The notes: a model not told the origin generated them from the sequence alone. DNA of 59,312 nucleotides from Bacteroidota bacterium (GCA_028876495.1 JAGWRO010000034.1:1-59312), one strand, 5' to 3'; positions 41,322 to 51,849 are shown, numbered from the stretch's first letter. Program-made: numbers and translations.

Positions 41322-43748
41322 GTGATTAAAACAAATCTTTTGAAACGAATTAAATTAAATAAGGTATTCATTTTTTCAGGTGTGTTTGCAATAAGTATTT
41401 TCACTTTTAATGCAGTGTATGCCCAGGAAAAATTATATTCCAACGAATTTAATTTAGGTGACGTAAAATTATCAGACAGTCTTTTTAAGCATGCCCGCGA
41501 TCTTAATATTCACACTTTATTGGAATATAAAGTTGACCGCTTGTTAGCTCCATACAGAAAGGAAGCCGGGTTAACACCTAAAGATTCAAGCTATACAAAC
41601 TGGGCAGGGCTTGATGGACATATTGCCGGGCATTACCTGTCCGCACTTTCGATCAATACCGCCGCTACCAACAATGAATCATGCAAAAAGCGAATGCTTT
41701 ACATGATTTCCGAGCTTAAGAAATGCCAGGAAGCCAATACAAAAAATCATCCGGACTGGGGCGTTGGTTATGTGGGCGGAGTTCCTAACAGTGCTGCAAT
41801 TTGGTCAACATTTAAAAATGGCGATTTCAAAGCATTTCATGCAGCGTGGGTACCATGGTACAATGTACATAAAATGTTTGCCGGTCTCAGGGACGCATGG
41901 CTGTATACCGGTAATGAAGAAGCGAAAAATATATTTTTAAAATTTTGTGATTGGGCCATCAGTATTACCTCCGGTTTATCAGATGAGCAAATGCAATCCA
42001 TGCTTAACACAGAGCAGGGCGGAATGAATGAAGTGTTAGCCGATGCTTACCAGGTTACAGGCAATAAAAAATACCTGGTTGCTGCAAAAAGATTTTCACA
42101 CAGGATGTTGCTTGATCCAATGTCGCAAGGTATAGACAACCTTGATAACAAACATGCCAATACACAAATACCTAAAGCCATCGGCTTTGCAAGAATAGGA
42201 GAACTCTCCCATGATCCGAAATACACAAAGGCAGGAACCTTTTTCTGGCAAGCGGTAACGGTTAACCGAAGTTTGGCATTTGGCGGCAACAGCAGAAGAG
42301 AATTTTTTCCAGGCAGTGATGCCTCCATGGATTTTATTAATGATGTGGAAGGCCCTGAGTCCTGCAACTCTTACAACATGTTGAAGCTTACAGAAGATCT
42401 TTTCAGAAGACATCCTTTGGCAAAGTACATGGATTATTATGAACGCACCATGTACAATCACATACTGTCAACACAAAATCCCGAAACGGGGGGTTATGTT
42501 TATTTCACACCGGTACGGCCAAGAAGTTACCGTGTGTATTCGGCGCCTAACGAAGCGATGTGGTGTTGTGTGGGTACCGGCATGGAAAACCATGGCAAAT
42601 ACGACGAACTTATTTATACCCATTCGCACGATTCGCTGTATCTTAATCTCTTCGTTGCTTCTGAACTGAACTGGAGAGATAAAGGAATTTCATTAAGGCA
42701 GGAAACAAAATTTCCTTATGAAGAAAAAACAAAATTACTTGTTACTAATGGTGCTGCTGAATTCAGTTTGCTGATCCGCTATCCCTATTGGGTTTCGGAT
42801 GGTGCAATGAAGATATGGGTAAATGGGAAACCTATTTCCGTTAATGCACATCCTTCTTCATACGTAGCCATTAAAAGGCATTGGAAAAAAGGCGATAAGG
42901 TTGAAGTGCTTTTGCCCATGCACAATCATATAGAACATCTGCCCAATGTTCCAACATACATAGCCATTATGCATGGCCCCATTTTATTAGGTGCAGAAAC
43001 CGGTACACAGGATCTGAAAGGTTTGATAGCAGATGATAGTCGTTGGGGACAAATTCCCGGTGGAAAAAAACTGCCGTTGGATAAAGCACCAATCCTTATT
43101 GAAGATACGATACAAAATATCGATAACGATCTTACGCCCGTAAAAAATGAGCCGTTGCATTTTACATTTCAAAATGTAAAAATGATCAATCCTGGGAAGT
43201 TAGTGCTACTACAGCCTTTTTACCAGATATACGATGCGCGCTATATGATGTATTGGCTGGCACTCACCAATAAAGGATACAAATCCTATCTCGATTCGAT
43301 TGCAAAAAGTGAAAAAGAAAAGCTCGAACTTGATAAACGTACTGTGGATTACGTTGCTCCGGGAGAACAGCAACCGGAAGAAGATCATCAAATGCAGGGT
43401 AACAAATCACATTCAGGCTCAGCCAATGATCATTTTTATCGGGATGCGTCCGATAGTGGTTATTTTAGCTACAACCTTACAACAAACAGAAACACAAATT
43501 TAAGCCTCTTAGTTCGATATTGGGGCGCAGAATGGGGCAACAGGAAATTTGATATCTACATAGATGATCAAAAATTAATTACAGAAGATAATACCGGAAA
43601 ATGGAACCAATCAAAATTTTTCGACATTACTTATCCGATTCCTGAATTGATGTTGCAGGGAAAAGATCATATGCGTGTCAGGTTCCAGGCATTGGCAGGC
43701 AATACTGCAGGTGGCGTTTATTATGTGCGTTTGATAAAAAATAATTGA
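41322..43748 (+). CDS. GH127 beta-L-arabinofuranosidase-like enzyme
   Basis: An 808-residue GH127 (formerly DUF1680) enzyme. No in-frame ATG exists between the upstream stop (41286) and the coding start, so the GTG at 41322 is the best start; it is followed by a signal peptide ending A-V-Y-A-Q35. Zinc/catalytic cluster: Glu327 (R-R-E-F-F-P-G), Glu346 and Cys348 in P-E-S-C, and Cys415-Cys416 in M-W-C-C-V-G-T-G, matching the Cys-nucleophile arrangement of known members. The C-terminal about 130 residues form an additional beta-sandwich domain. Substrate probably beta-L-arabinofuranose or a related sugar on plant glycans. A 218-bp gap precedes it. Confidence 0.92.
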   Translation: MIKTNLLKRIKLNKVFIFSGVFAISIFTFNAVYAQEKLYSNEFNLGDVKLSDSLFKHARDLNIHTLLEYKVDRLLAPYRKEAGLTPKDSSYTNWAGLDGHIAGHYLSALSINTAATNNESCKKRMLYMISELKKCQEANTKNHPDWGVGYVGGVPNSAAIWSTFKNGDFKAFHAAWVPWYNVHKMFAGLRDAWLYTGNEEAKNIFLKFCDWAISITSGLSDEQMQSMLNTEQGGMNEVLADAYQVTGNKKYLVAAKRFSHRMLLDPMSQGIDNLDNKHANTQIPKAIGFARIGELSHDPKYTKAGTFFWQAVTVNRSLAFGGNSRREFFPGSDASMDFINDVEGPESCNSYNMLKLTEDLFRRHPLAKYMDYYERTMYNHILSTQNPETGGYVYFTPVRPRSYRVYSAPNEAMWCCVGTGMENHGKYDELIYTHSHDSLYLNLFVASELNWRDKGISLRQETKFPYEEKTKLLVTNGAAEFSLLIRYPYWVSDGAMKIWVNGKPISVNAHPSSYVAIKRHWKKGDKVEVLLPMHNHIEHLPNVPTYIAIMHGPILLGAETGTQDLKGLIADDSRWGQIPGGKKLPLDKAPILIEDTIQNIDNDLTPVKNEPLHFTFQNVKMINPGKLVLLQPFYQIYDARYMMYWLALTNKGYKSYLDSIAKSEKEKLELDKRTVDYVAPGEQQPEEDHQMQGNKSHSGSANDHFYRDASDSGYFSYNLTTNRNTNLSLLVRYWGAEWGNRKFDIYIDDQKLITEDNTGKWNQSKFFDITYPIPELMLQGKDHMRVRFQALAGNTAGGVYYVRLIKNN

Positions 43749-43795
43749 TATCAATTGCAAAAGTTTAATCAATATAAATTTAATATACAAATACA

Positions 43796-45904
43796 ATGAA
43801 ACTGAGAAATCTTCTTTTCCTGATTGCAACAAATTGCTTTGTGTTTAACAACTCATACTCACAAATGCCATCAATTACCTTACATCTAAATCAGCAGGAA
43901 GCAACGGTAAGCCCGACATTATATGGATTGATGACAGAGGAAATCAATCACTCTTATGATGGCGGTTTGTATGGAGAACTAATACGCAACAGGATATTTA
44001 AAGACAGCAAAACCGAACCGGAAGGCTGGAGTCTTGTTAAAGATAATGCGGCCGACAGTGCAGACATTCATCTTATTGCAGCGGATGAAAATCATATTCC
44101 GTATGACGAACGTGGACAGGCTATCAACGGTGCACTTTCAACCTGCCTCAGGCTTACGGTTGAAAAAGTTTCGGGAAGAGTGGGTATAGCAAACGAAGGT
44201 TTTTGGGGGATTCCTGTAAGACCATCCACCACTTACAGGGCATCGTTTTATATCAAAGGTACCGCCCGTAAAGAGCCCTTTCGCTGGCCCTGGGAACCCA
44301 AACCTACAACGCCACCGTTGCCGGATATTGAAAACAATACACCAGGCCTGATATCAGTTTCTATCGAAAGCAATGATGGTAAAACGGTGTATGCTTCTGG
44401 CACTATCAATCTTGAAAAGAGTAATTTTTGGAAGAAGTATGAATTAACCTTAACAACATCTGCGGATGTTAAGCCAACAAAAGATGCACGGTTTGTTATC
44501 TCGACTGATCGTAAAGGTTTGTATTATTTCAATTTGGTTTCGCTATTTCCGCCAACCTACAATAACCGAAGCAATGGCAACCGCCAAGATCTGATGCAGA
44601 TGCTGGTTGATATGAAACCAAAGTTTTTGCGATTTCCCGGTGGCAATTTTTTAGAAGGTCCTTTGATCACAGATGCATTTCCGTGGAAGGCAACACTTGG
44701 ACCCCTGGAAGACAGGCCCGGGCATAGAGGTTCATGGGGTTATCGTCCTTCAGATGGAATGGGCTTGCTAGAATTTTTGGAGTGGACAGAAGATATGGGT
44801 GCTGAACCTGTACTGGCTGTATATGCCGGTTATTCTTTACAGGGCGATCATATAGATGCAGGCCCTTTATTAAAACCTTATGTGGAAGATGCGTTGGATG
44901 AAATCGAGTATGTGACCGGCGACACATCAACTTACTGGGGCGCCAAACGGGCCGCTGACGGACATCCGGCGCCATTTAAACTTAAATATGTTGAAATCGG
45001 TAATGAAGATTGGTTCGACAGATCTAACAGCTACAATGGAAGATTTACTCAGTTCAGAAATGAAATCAATGCAAAATACCCTCAATTAGAGTGCATCTCC
45101 ACCATTCCCGGAACGCAATATCCTTCCATGCAAGTTACAGACAAAGAACCCAAAGTAGTTGATGAACATTATTATCGTAATTCGTGGGATATGTGGGAGC
45201 ATGCTTCACAATATGATTCCTATGATCGAAACGGGCCAAAAATATTTGTGGGTGAATGGGCAACACGTGAAGGTGCGCCAACAACAAATATGAATGCTGC
45301 ACTTGGCGATGCCGCATGGATGACAGGAATGGAACGCAATTCAGATTTGGTTATCATGTCTTGCTATGCGCCTTTATTCGTAAACGTTAGTAAAGATCCT
45401 GCTACCGGCGGAAAAGCATGGCAATGGGATTCTGATCTTATTGGCTATGACGCATTGAACAGTTATGGCTCGCCATCTTACTTTGTACAAAAAGTTTTTA
45501 ATCATTATTTGGGTAACAAGATCGTTCCTGCTACATTCAAAAACGTTCCTGTTCAAAACATGCCGCTTACAAAAAAAGACAGTGCAAATAGAATAAAGGC
45601 CAAAACTGTTCCTACACTGTTTTATTCTGCCACCATGGATGATAAAACAGGCACCATTTACCTGAAAGTGGTAAATACAATCGGTAAAAAACAATTCATA
45701 AAAATAAATCTTGATGGCGTTGCAAAGGTTTCGCCTAAAGCAACAGTTATCACTGTAAAAAGTGATAAACCAACTGATACAAACACCATCGATGATCCGC
45801 AAAAAATTGTTCCGGTAACATCAACAATAAAAGGTGTCAGGAAAAATTTTAAACAAAGTTTCCCTGCATATTCAGTAAGCATTATGCAAATTCAAACCAG
45901 GTAA
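43796..45904 (+). CDS. GH51 alpha-L-arabinofuranosidase with CBM4/9-like insert
   Basis: A 702-residue secreted GH51 enzyme (signal peptide ends near Y-S-Q23). A beta-sandwich module (about 60-250; T-Y-R-A-S-F-Y-I-K-G, F-W-K-K-Y-E-L-T-L) precedes the barrel and resembles CBM4/9. Acid/base Glu404 in E-I-G-N-E-D-W and nucleophile Glu487 in V-G-E-W-A-T-R-E-G; R-F-P-G-G-N-F-L-E-G near 279-288 supports the assignment. This longer GH51 type often acts on polymeric or doubly substituted arabinoxylan, differing from the short enzyme at 34206. 47 bp after the GH127 gene. Confidence 0.94.
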   Translation: MKLRNLLFLIATNCFVFNNSYSQMPSITLHLNQQEATVSPTLYGLMTEEINHSYDGGLYGELIRNRIFKDSKTEPEGWSLVKDNAADSADIHLIAADENHIPYDERGQAINGALSTCLRLTVEKVSGRVGIANEGFWGIPVRPSTTYRASFYIKGTARKEPFRWPWEPKPTTPPLPDIENNTPGLISVSIESNDGKTVYASGTINLEKSNFWKKYELTLTTSADVKPTKDARFVISTDRKGLYYFNLVSLFPPTYNNRSNGNRQDLMQMLVDMKPKFLRFPGGNFLEGPLITDAFPWKATLGPLEDRPGHRGSWGYRPSDGMGLLEFLEWTEDMGAEPVLAVYAGYSLQGDHIDAGPLLKPYVEDALDEIEYVTGDTSTYWGAKRAADGHPAPFKLKYVEIGNEDWFDRSNSYNGRFTQFRNEINAKYPQLECISTIPGTQYPSMQVTDKEPKVVDEHYYRNSWDMWEHASQYDSYDRNGPKIFVGEWATREGAPTTNMNAALGDAAWMTGMERNSDLVIMSCYAPLFVNVSKDPATGGKAWQWDSDLIGYDALNSYGSPSYFVQKVFNHYLGNKIVPATFKNVPVQNMPLTKKDSANRIKAKTVPTLFYSATMDDKTGTIYLKVVNTIGKKQFIKINLDGVAKVSPKATVITVKSDKPTDTNTIDDPQKIVPVTSTIKGVRKNFKQSFPAYSVSIMQIQTR

Positions 45905-45921
45905 TTTTTTTTGTTGATACG

Positions 45922-47529
45922 ATGAAAAAATATAAAGCATACATAATGTTGATCCCGAAAAAATTAGAGCTGATTACGGTGTTTCTAACACTTTGTTTAG
46001 TTGTGCCGAATTTTTCTCATGCACAAAATGTGCACAGCGATAACGGAAACGGCACCTATACTAATCCTCTCATTTCTGCTGATTTTCCCGATCCGGATGT
46101 GATACGTGTTGGTGATACGTATTATATGGTCAACACTACCATGTTTGTTTTTCCCGGTGTACCTATTTTAAAATCACACGATCTTGTGAATTGGGAATAT
46201 TGCAGCAATGCAGTTCAGAGATTTGATTTTAGCAAGTGCTACGATCTTGACAGTTGCAACCGATATGGCCACGGCCAATGGGCAACCAGTTTGAAATATC
46301 ATAACGGCAAATTTTATTTGTTATTCATCACGCTTAACGAGGGTGGCTTTATGTGTACGGCAGATAAACCGGAAGGCCCTTGGCATATCACGCATTTGCC
46401 AAAAGGTTTTTATGACCCGGGGTTATTTTTTGATGATGATGGAAAAGCGTATGTGGCTCAGGGTTATAATAAAATTTCCATTACTGAAGTGAATGACAGC
46501 CTGGTGCCTGTTGGTCCGGATTCCTTGGTTTTTACCGGCGATATCCGCAAGGGTCTTGAAGGAACGCATGTCTATAAAATCAAAGGTTATTATTATTTGT
46601 ATTGCACTTATGGCGGAAGAGATGGAATGCAGGTGGCGCTTCGTTCAAAAAATATTTATGGGCCTTATGAAGAAAAACTGCTTATGTATGATACCACAAA
46701 AGGCATCAATTATGGCATACACCAGGGAGCATTAATTGAAACTCAAACAGGCGAATGGTGGACCATATTATTTGTCGATAGCGGCCCTTTCGGCAGATTT
46801 CCTTCGCTTCAACCTGTAACCTGGAAAGATGGCTGGCCAATGATTGGCGTAAATGGAAAAGCTGTTATAACGTATAAAAAACCAAATGTTGGGAAAACGC
46901 ACCCGCTAACTGATTTACCGACATCCGATGAATTCAATGAAAAAAAATTAGGCATGCAATGGGGATGGAATCACAATCCTGATTCAACAAAATGGTCGCT
47001 TACAAAAAAGCCGGGGTATCTGAGGTTGGCAACTGCAAGTGTGGTTTCAGACTTAACAATGGCGCGTAATACCCTTACCCAAAGGCCGTTTGCCAATCGC
47101 AATCAAACCGTTCCGACAGTCGCAACAACAAAAATAGATGTAAGCAAAATGAAAGATGGTGACATAACAGGTTTGGCTGTTTTCCAACAACCTTATTCTT
47201 TCATAGGTGTTGAAGAATTAAATGGAAAGAAATACATCATCATGGTGAACAATGGTAAAACAGTTGATTCAGTTGCGATCAATCATTCAACTATCTATTT
47301 AAAAACCATTGCTTCCAATTCATCCGGAAAAGCAAGTTTTGAATATAGTACTGATAATAAAACATTCAAACCGCTCGGTGACGAATTAAACATGCAGTTC
47401 AGTTTAAAAATATTTACAGGGAATAAATTCTGCCTGTTTAATTACGCAACTAAAAAAACCGGCGGTTATGTAGATTTTGACTGGTTCAGAGTTGGGAGTA
47501 ACCAGGCTAACATTAAAAGAACAAATTAA
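45922..47529 (+). CDS. GH43 beta-xylosidase/arabinofuranosidase with C-terminal beta-sandwich
   Basis: A 535-residue secreted GH43 enzyme; signal peptide ends near S-H-A-Q35. Propeller residues: Asp57 in F-P-D-P-D-V as base, Asp165 in F-Y-D-P-G-L-F-F and Glu213 in L-E-G-T-H-V-Y as acid. Residues about 330-535 form the concanavalin-like module (F-N-E-K-K-L-G-M-Q-W-G-W-N-H-N-P) common to subfamily-12-like beta-xylosidases, which shapes the active-site pocket. It lies 17 bp after the GH51 gene. Subfamily number is a judgement from motifs, not a tree. Confidence 0.93.
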   Translation: MKKYKAYIMLIPKKLELITVFLTLCLVVPNFSHAQNVHSDNGNGTYTNPLISADFPDPDVIRVGDTYYMVNTTMFVFPGVPILKSHDLVNWEYCSNAVQRFDFSKCYDLDSCNRYGHGQWATSLKYHNGKFYLLFITLNEGGFMCTADKPEGPWHITHLPKGFYDPGLFFDDDGKAYVAQGYNKISITEVNDSLVPVGPDSLVFTGDIRKGLEGTHVYKIKGYYYLYCTYGGRDGMQVALRSKNIYGPYEEKLLMYDTTKGINYGIHQGALIETQTGEWWTILFVDSGPFGRFPSLQPVTWKDGWPMIGVNGKAVITYKKPNVGKTHPLTDLPTSDEFNEKKLGMQWGWNHNPDSTKWSLTKKPGYLRLATASVVSDLTMARNTLTQRPFANRNQTVPTVATTKIDVSKMKDGDITGLAVFQQPYSFIGVEELNGKKYIIMVNNGKTVDSVAINHSTIYLKTIASNSSGKASFEYSTDNKTFKPLGDELNMQFSLKIFTGNKFCLFNYATKKTGGYVDFDWFRVGSNQANIKRTN

Positions 47530-47577
47530 TGAGCCATTAAATTGAAAAAATAATATTTAAAAATAAAAAGCAGTAAG

Positions 47578-48693
47578 ATGATACATTTGAAAATCGGTAC
47601 ACCCATTAAATTATTCATAACCGGATTGATCCTATTCAGCCAACTTAATTCCGATGCACAGGTATCATCACCTGCTCAAAATGAAAAAGGCTTAAAAGAT
47701 TATTATAAAGATTATTTTCCGATCGGCGTCGCAGTTTCAGCCAGGTCGTTAAAAGATCCGGAAGAGAAAAAGCTGATCCTTCAACAATTCAACAGCCTTA
47801 CCCCGGAGAATGCTATGAAGATGGGACCGATCCATCCAAGAGAGAATTTTTATAATTGGAAAGATGCCGATTCGATTGTGGCGTTTGCACAACGACATCA
47901 TCTTAAAGTGAGAGGCCACAATCTTTGCTGGCATGAACAAGCGCCTTCATGGTTTTTCAAAGATTCAGCAGGAAATTTAGTTTCAAAAGAAGTCTTGTTA
48001 AAGAGATTGAAAGATCATATCACCACTGTGGTCAATCGTTACAAAGGAAAAATTTATGCATGGGATGTAGTGAATGAAGCGATTGATGATAATCCAAATA
48101 ATTTTATACGCAATGATCTTTTCTACCAGATATGCGGTCCCGATTATATCGCAAAAGCATTTGAATATACACACGCCGCTGATCCCAAAGCTGTTTTATT
48201 TTACAACGATTACAATCTCGATCATAAAGAAAAGATTGATCGCGTGTATCGTTTATTAAAACAATTAAAAGAAGAAGGAGTGCCGGTTAATGCTGTTGGA
48301 ATTCAAGGCCACTGGTCCATTTTTGGACCTTCCAAAGATCAGTTGGAATATGCCATCAATAAATTTGCTTCGCTGGGATTAAAAATTCAAATTACTGAAC
48401 TGGATATTTCCCTGTACAAATGGGAAAAGAACAGGAGAGCAAAAACCGCGGCGGATGCAGATACATTTACACCGGAGTTGGAACAAAAACAAAGCGATGA
48501 ATACAAAATGATCTTTGATGTTTTGCGCGAGCATAAAAAAGAGATCACAGGCGTTACGTTCTGGAATATTTCTGATAAATATTCCTGGCTTGATAATTAT
48601 CCGGTTCGCGGAAGAAAAAATTATCCTTTGCTTTTTGATACCAATTTAAAACCTAAAAAAGCTTATTGGGAAGTGGTTAATTTTGAAAAATAA
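47578..48693 (+). CDS. GH10 endo-1,4-beta-xylanase
   Basis: A 371-residue GH10 xylanase with signal peptide (ends near S-D-A-Q28). Acid/base Glu167 in W-D-V-V-N-E-A-I and nucleophile Glu274 in I-T-E-L-D-I-S, with R-G-H-N-L-C-W-H and the conserved N-A-M-K early motif. No binding module, so a compact catalytic enzyme, probably periplasmic or surface-associated, that cuts decorated xylan into short oligosaccharides. Last glycosidase of the plus-strand run. A 176-bp gap separates it from the peptidase gene. Confidence 0.97.
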   Translation: MIHLKIGTPIKLFITGLILFSQLNSDAQVSSPAQNEKGLKDYYKDYFPIGVAVSARSLKDPEEKKLILQQFNSLTPENAMKMGPIHPRENFYNWKDADSIVAFAQRHHLKVRGHNLCWHEQAPSWFFKDSAGNLVSKEVLLKRLKDHITTVVNRYKGKIYAWDVVNEAIDDNPNNFIRNDLFYQICGPDYIAKAFEYTHAADPKAVLFYNDYNLDHKEKIDRVYRLLKQLKEEGVPVNAVGIQGHWSIFGPSKDQLEYAINKFASLGLKIQITELDISLYKWEKNRRAKTAADADTFTPELEQKQSDEYKMIFDVLREHKKEITGVTFWNISDKYSWLDNYPVRGRKNYPLLFDTNLKPKKAYWEVVNFEK

Positions 48694-48869
48694 AAATTGG
48701 GTTTGTTTGTTGATTTACTGCATTTAATATCACTACGAATATCTCATGCATTTACATTTGGAAGAAGAGATGACCACTAACTCAAAATAAAAATTTTCTT
48801 TATTTCTTCGTTCACTGTAAATTTTCGTGTTTTATCTTCACAAAAAATATGTAAACCAATCTTACTGAA

Positions 48870-51230
48870 ATGTTGAAGCTATACACACTCCTCTTTTTAT
48901 TAATTCCTTCAATCGCTTTCTGCCAGACAAAACCTGATTCATTAACGATAGAACAAATTATGAGCGACTCGAAATGGATCGGAACCTCGCCATCAGAACC
49001 TTTCTGGAACATAGATGGAACGAAACTTTTCTTTAAATGGAATCCGGAAAAAGCACCTTCTGATTCGTTGTACTACATCACCAAAGAAAACCACACACCT
49101 GTAAAAGCAAGTTTTGCGCAAAAGCAAAAAGTAGTTAGCGCAGGTAGTGCAGTTTATAACGTAGAGCGCACGGCTTACGTGTATGAAAAAAATGGTGACA
49201 TTTTTTACCATGAAATAAAGCCTGCAAAAACAACTCGCATTACTGAAACAACGGCGTTTGATTACAATCCACAATTTTCATTCAATGATAAAGATGTTGT
49301 TTATGCAACGGATAACAATTTGTTTGCATGGGACATTTCAACCGGGCAAACAAGGCAGTTGACCAACATGGTAAAAGAACCGGCAGAAAGTAAAAAAGAA
49401 AAACTTACTCCCGAAAACCAGTGGCTCAAAAAAGAGCAGGTGCAGTACATGGAAGTATTACGGGAACGGCTAGACGAAAAAAAGAAAACAGCAGAATATA
49501 ATGAAGCAACCAAGCCGGAAGAATTAAGAAAGATCAACATTGGCAGTGAGGCACTTCGTGATCTCTCGATCAGTCCCGATGGGGAATTTATAAGTTACCG
49601 GTTGTATGAAGCGCCGTCTCAAAAAAGCCCTACCATTGTTCCTAATTACATTACTGAATCTGGTTTTACAACAGAAATCCACGGAAGAGAAAAAGTGGGT
49701 GAACCGCAGGGAACCGATCGATTTTTTATTTATGATTCAGAAGAAGACAGTTTATATGAAATACAAACCGATTCAATTGAAGGTATTCGCGATCTGCCGG
49801 AATTTTTGAAAGATTATCCGTCAGAACTAAAAGAAAGGCAAAAAGAAAATGCACCCAGGAAAGTAGATTTTGCTTCTGAACAATGGTCACCACGAGGCTC
49901 ACACCTTGTGCTTGACATCCGTGCGCAGGATCATAAAGATCGTTGGCTGATGCTTTGGGATACTGATACTAAAAAATTAAAATTATTAGACCGTCAACAC
50001 GACAGTGCGTGGATCGGCGGCCCGGGAATCTGGAACACGGGCTGGATAGACGAAAATAATTACTGTTATCAATCAGAGGTAACAGGTTTTTCGCACTTAT
50101 ATTCCGTGAATGTTCTTACCGGGAAAAAGAAAGCCTACACTTCAGGAAATTATGAAGTGCTGGATGCACAACTTTCCAACGACAAAAAATATTTTTACAT
50201 CACCACCAATGAAGTGGAGCCGGCACAACATCAGTTTTATCATTTACGCATTGGCGATAGTAAGACTGATAAAATCACCGATATGGTTGGCGGCAACGAG
50301 GTAACCATTTCGCCGGATGAGAAGGATATTGCGATTTTATATTCGTATGTAAACAAGCCACCTGAATTGTATTTACAGGAAAATAAAACCGGCGCCAAAC
50401 CAGAACAAATAACTCACAAGGCAGAGAGTTCCGCATTTCAATCTTACCAATGGCGTGCGCCGGAGATCATCACTTTTGCAGCAAGGGACGGAGCGATGGT
50501 ACATGGAAGAGTTTATAAACCCGCGCACCCAGATCCACACAAACCGGCTGTAATTTTTGTGCATGGTGCAGGGTACCTGCAAAATATTGATAAGTGGTGG
50601 AGTGACTATTATTTCAGAGAATTCATGTTCAATAATTTACTGGCCGATCATGGATATTATGTGATGGATGTGGATTACCGCGGTAGTGCGGGTTACGGAA
50701 GAAATTGGAGAACCGCTATCTACCGTAATATGGGCGGCAAAGATTTGACAGATAATATTGACGCTGCTAAATACCTCGTAAAAAAATTTGGTGTTGATTC
50801 AAACCGGATTGGTATTTACGGAGGTTCTTACGGGGGATTTATGACCCTGATGGCGATGTTCAAAACGCCCGGTGTTTTCGCTGCTGGTGCCGCTATTCGC
50901 TCCGTTACCGATTGGGCCAATTACAATCATGGATACACTTCTGCTATTTTGAACCGGCCTTTTGAAGACAGCCTGGCTTATCAAAGAAGTTCGCCCATTT
51001 ATTATGTAAGTGGATTAAAAGGCCATCTCCTGATGTGCCATGGAATGGTGGATCAGAATGTGCATTTCCAGGATATTGTAAAAGTTACAGAGCGGTTAAT
51101 TGAGTTGGGAAAAGACAACTGGCAACTGGCGCCCTACCCGATGGAAAATCATGAGTTTGAAGATCCCAGCAGTTGGACAGATGAATACAAAAGGATCTTT
51201 AAATTATTTGAAACCGTTTTGAAGAAATAA
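48870..51230 (+). CDS. S9-family (DPP4-like) prolyl oligopeptidase
   Basis: A 786-residue secreted serine peptidase: signal peptide (about 1-18), a beta-propeller (about 35-520) and an alpha/beta-hydrolase domain. Triad: Ser653 in G-G-S-Y-G-G-F, Asp728 in M-V-D-Q-N-V and His761 in M-E-N-H-E-F. Such periplasmic dipeptidyl peptidases trim peptides. Its role beside a xylan locus is unclear; it has its own 176-bp upstream region, including a TGTAAACC half-site near 48849, so it may be an independent gene or may digest glycoprotein-derived peptides from cell walls. Confidence 0.92.
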   Translation: MLKLYTLLFLLIPSIAFCQTKPDSLTIEQIMSDSKWIGTSPSEPFWNIDGTKLFFKWNPEKAPSDSLYYITKENHTPVKASFAQKQKVVSAGSAVYNVERTAYVYEKNGDIFYHEIKPAKTTRITETTAFDYNPQFSFNDKDVVYATDNNLFAWDISTGQTRQLTNMVKEPAESKKEKLTPENQWLKKEQVQYMEVLRERLDEKKKTAEYNEATKPEELRKINIGSEALRDLSISPDGEFISYRLYEAPSQKSPTIVPNYITESGFTTEIHGREKVGEPQGTDRFFIYDSEEDSLYEIQTDSIEGIRDLPEFLKDYPSELKERQKENAPRKVDFASEQWSPRGSHLVLDIRAQDHKDRWLMLWDTDTKKLKLLDRQHDSAWIGGPGIWNTGWIDENNYCYQSEVTGFSHLYSVNVLTGKKKAYTSGNYEVLDAQLSNDKKYFYITTNEVEPAQHQFYHLRIGDSKTDKITDMVGGNEVTISPDEKDIAILYSYVNKPPELYLQENKTGAKPEQITHKAESSAFQSYQWRAPEIITFAARDGAMVHGRVYKPAHPDPHKPAVIFVHGAGYLQNIDKWWSDYYFREFMFNNLLADHGYYVMDVDYRGSAGYGRNWRTAIYRNMGGKDLTDNIDAAKYLVKKFGVDSNRIGIYGGSYGGFMTLMAMFKTPGVFAAGAAIRSVTDWANYNHGYTSAILNRPFEDSLAYQRSSPIYYVSGLKGHLLMCHGMVDQNVHFQDIVKVTERLIELGKDNWQLAPYPMENHEFEDPSSWTDEYKRIFKLFETVLKK

Positions 51231-51321
51231 CAGTAAACCAATAAATTTTTGAGATTTTTATTTTGATTGCTGCACTTAAACTAAAAACAAAAAAAATAGT
51301 AAAATCCTTTAATCCTGAAGG

Positions 51322-51510
51322 TCAGATTTCAAGCGTTTCCAAATACATCAAAAATTGCTTAAGCTCAAGCCATGAAGCCTGCCATTTATTTTTGGCTTCG
51401 TTAAGCTTTTCATGATGCTCTTCACTCAGATTCTTTTTCGTTTTAAGATATTCATCAATTTTGTCAAGAGATTTTTTGTGTAGTTCATCTAATTCTTTTT
51501 TATGTTCCAT
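51322..51510 (-). CDS. Small coiled-coil hypothetical protein
   Basis: A 62-residue protein from the ATG at 51510; the frame extends to 51552, but the extension is hydrophobic and less likely. The sequence is almost all helix, rich in Lys and Glu with heptad-like spacing (E-L-D-E-L-H-K-K-S-L-D-K-I), and ends in a Trp-containing helix. No signal peptide and no family that I recognise. It lies convergent to the S9 peptidase gene. Confidence 0.6.
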   Translation of the reverse strand: MEHKKELDELHKKSLDKIDEYLKTKKNLSEEHHEKLNEAKNKWQASWLELKQFLMYLETLEI

Positions 51511-51552
51511 ATCTATATTATTTAAAATAAAATTACACAATATCAGTACCAA

Positions 51553-51849
51553 TAAAAATAGTCATTTGCAACCCGGGGGGAATTGCTTCAGTAGTAAACT
51601 TTATCACGTTAAAGCGCAAAGAAAGATATAGATAAGGCGCAAAAGTAAAAAAGGACTTACCAGGTAAAAGATTAGAATTATGAAAAAATCAAGAATCCCG
51701 ACGAGATCTTTTGAATATAATGAAATGAATTTAAAACTGTATGACAAGAATCAGTCTTTTTTAAGGAGAATATCAGTGAAAGAAAATAATGATAAGAAGA
51801 CATTTGTAAATATATAATGCAACTTATCTAATTACATAAATTAAAACAG
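51553..51849. other. Intergenic region upstream of the alcohol dehydrogenase
   Basis: 297 bp. Contains an AT-rich stretch with GCGCAAAG-type repeats (51618-51650) and one short plus-strand ORF, 51680-51817 (45 codons, lysine- and asparagine-rich, starting M-K-K-S-R-I-P). The ORF has no recognisable family and no clear ribosome binding site, so I do not call it a gene, but it is the only coding candidate here. Confidence 0.4.
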
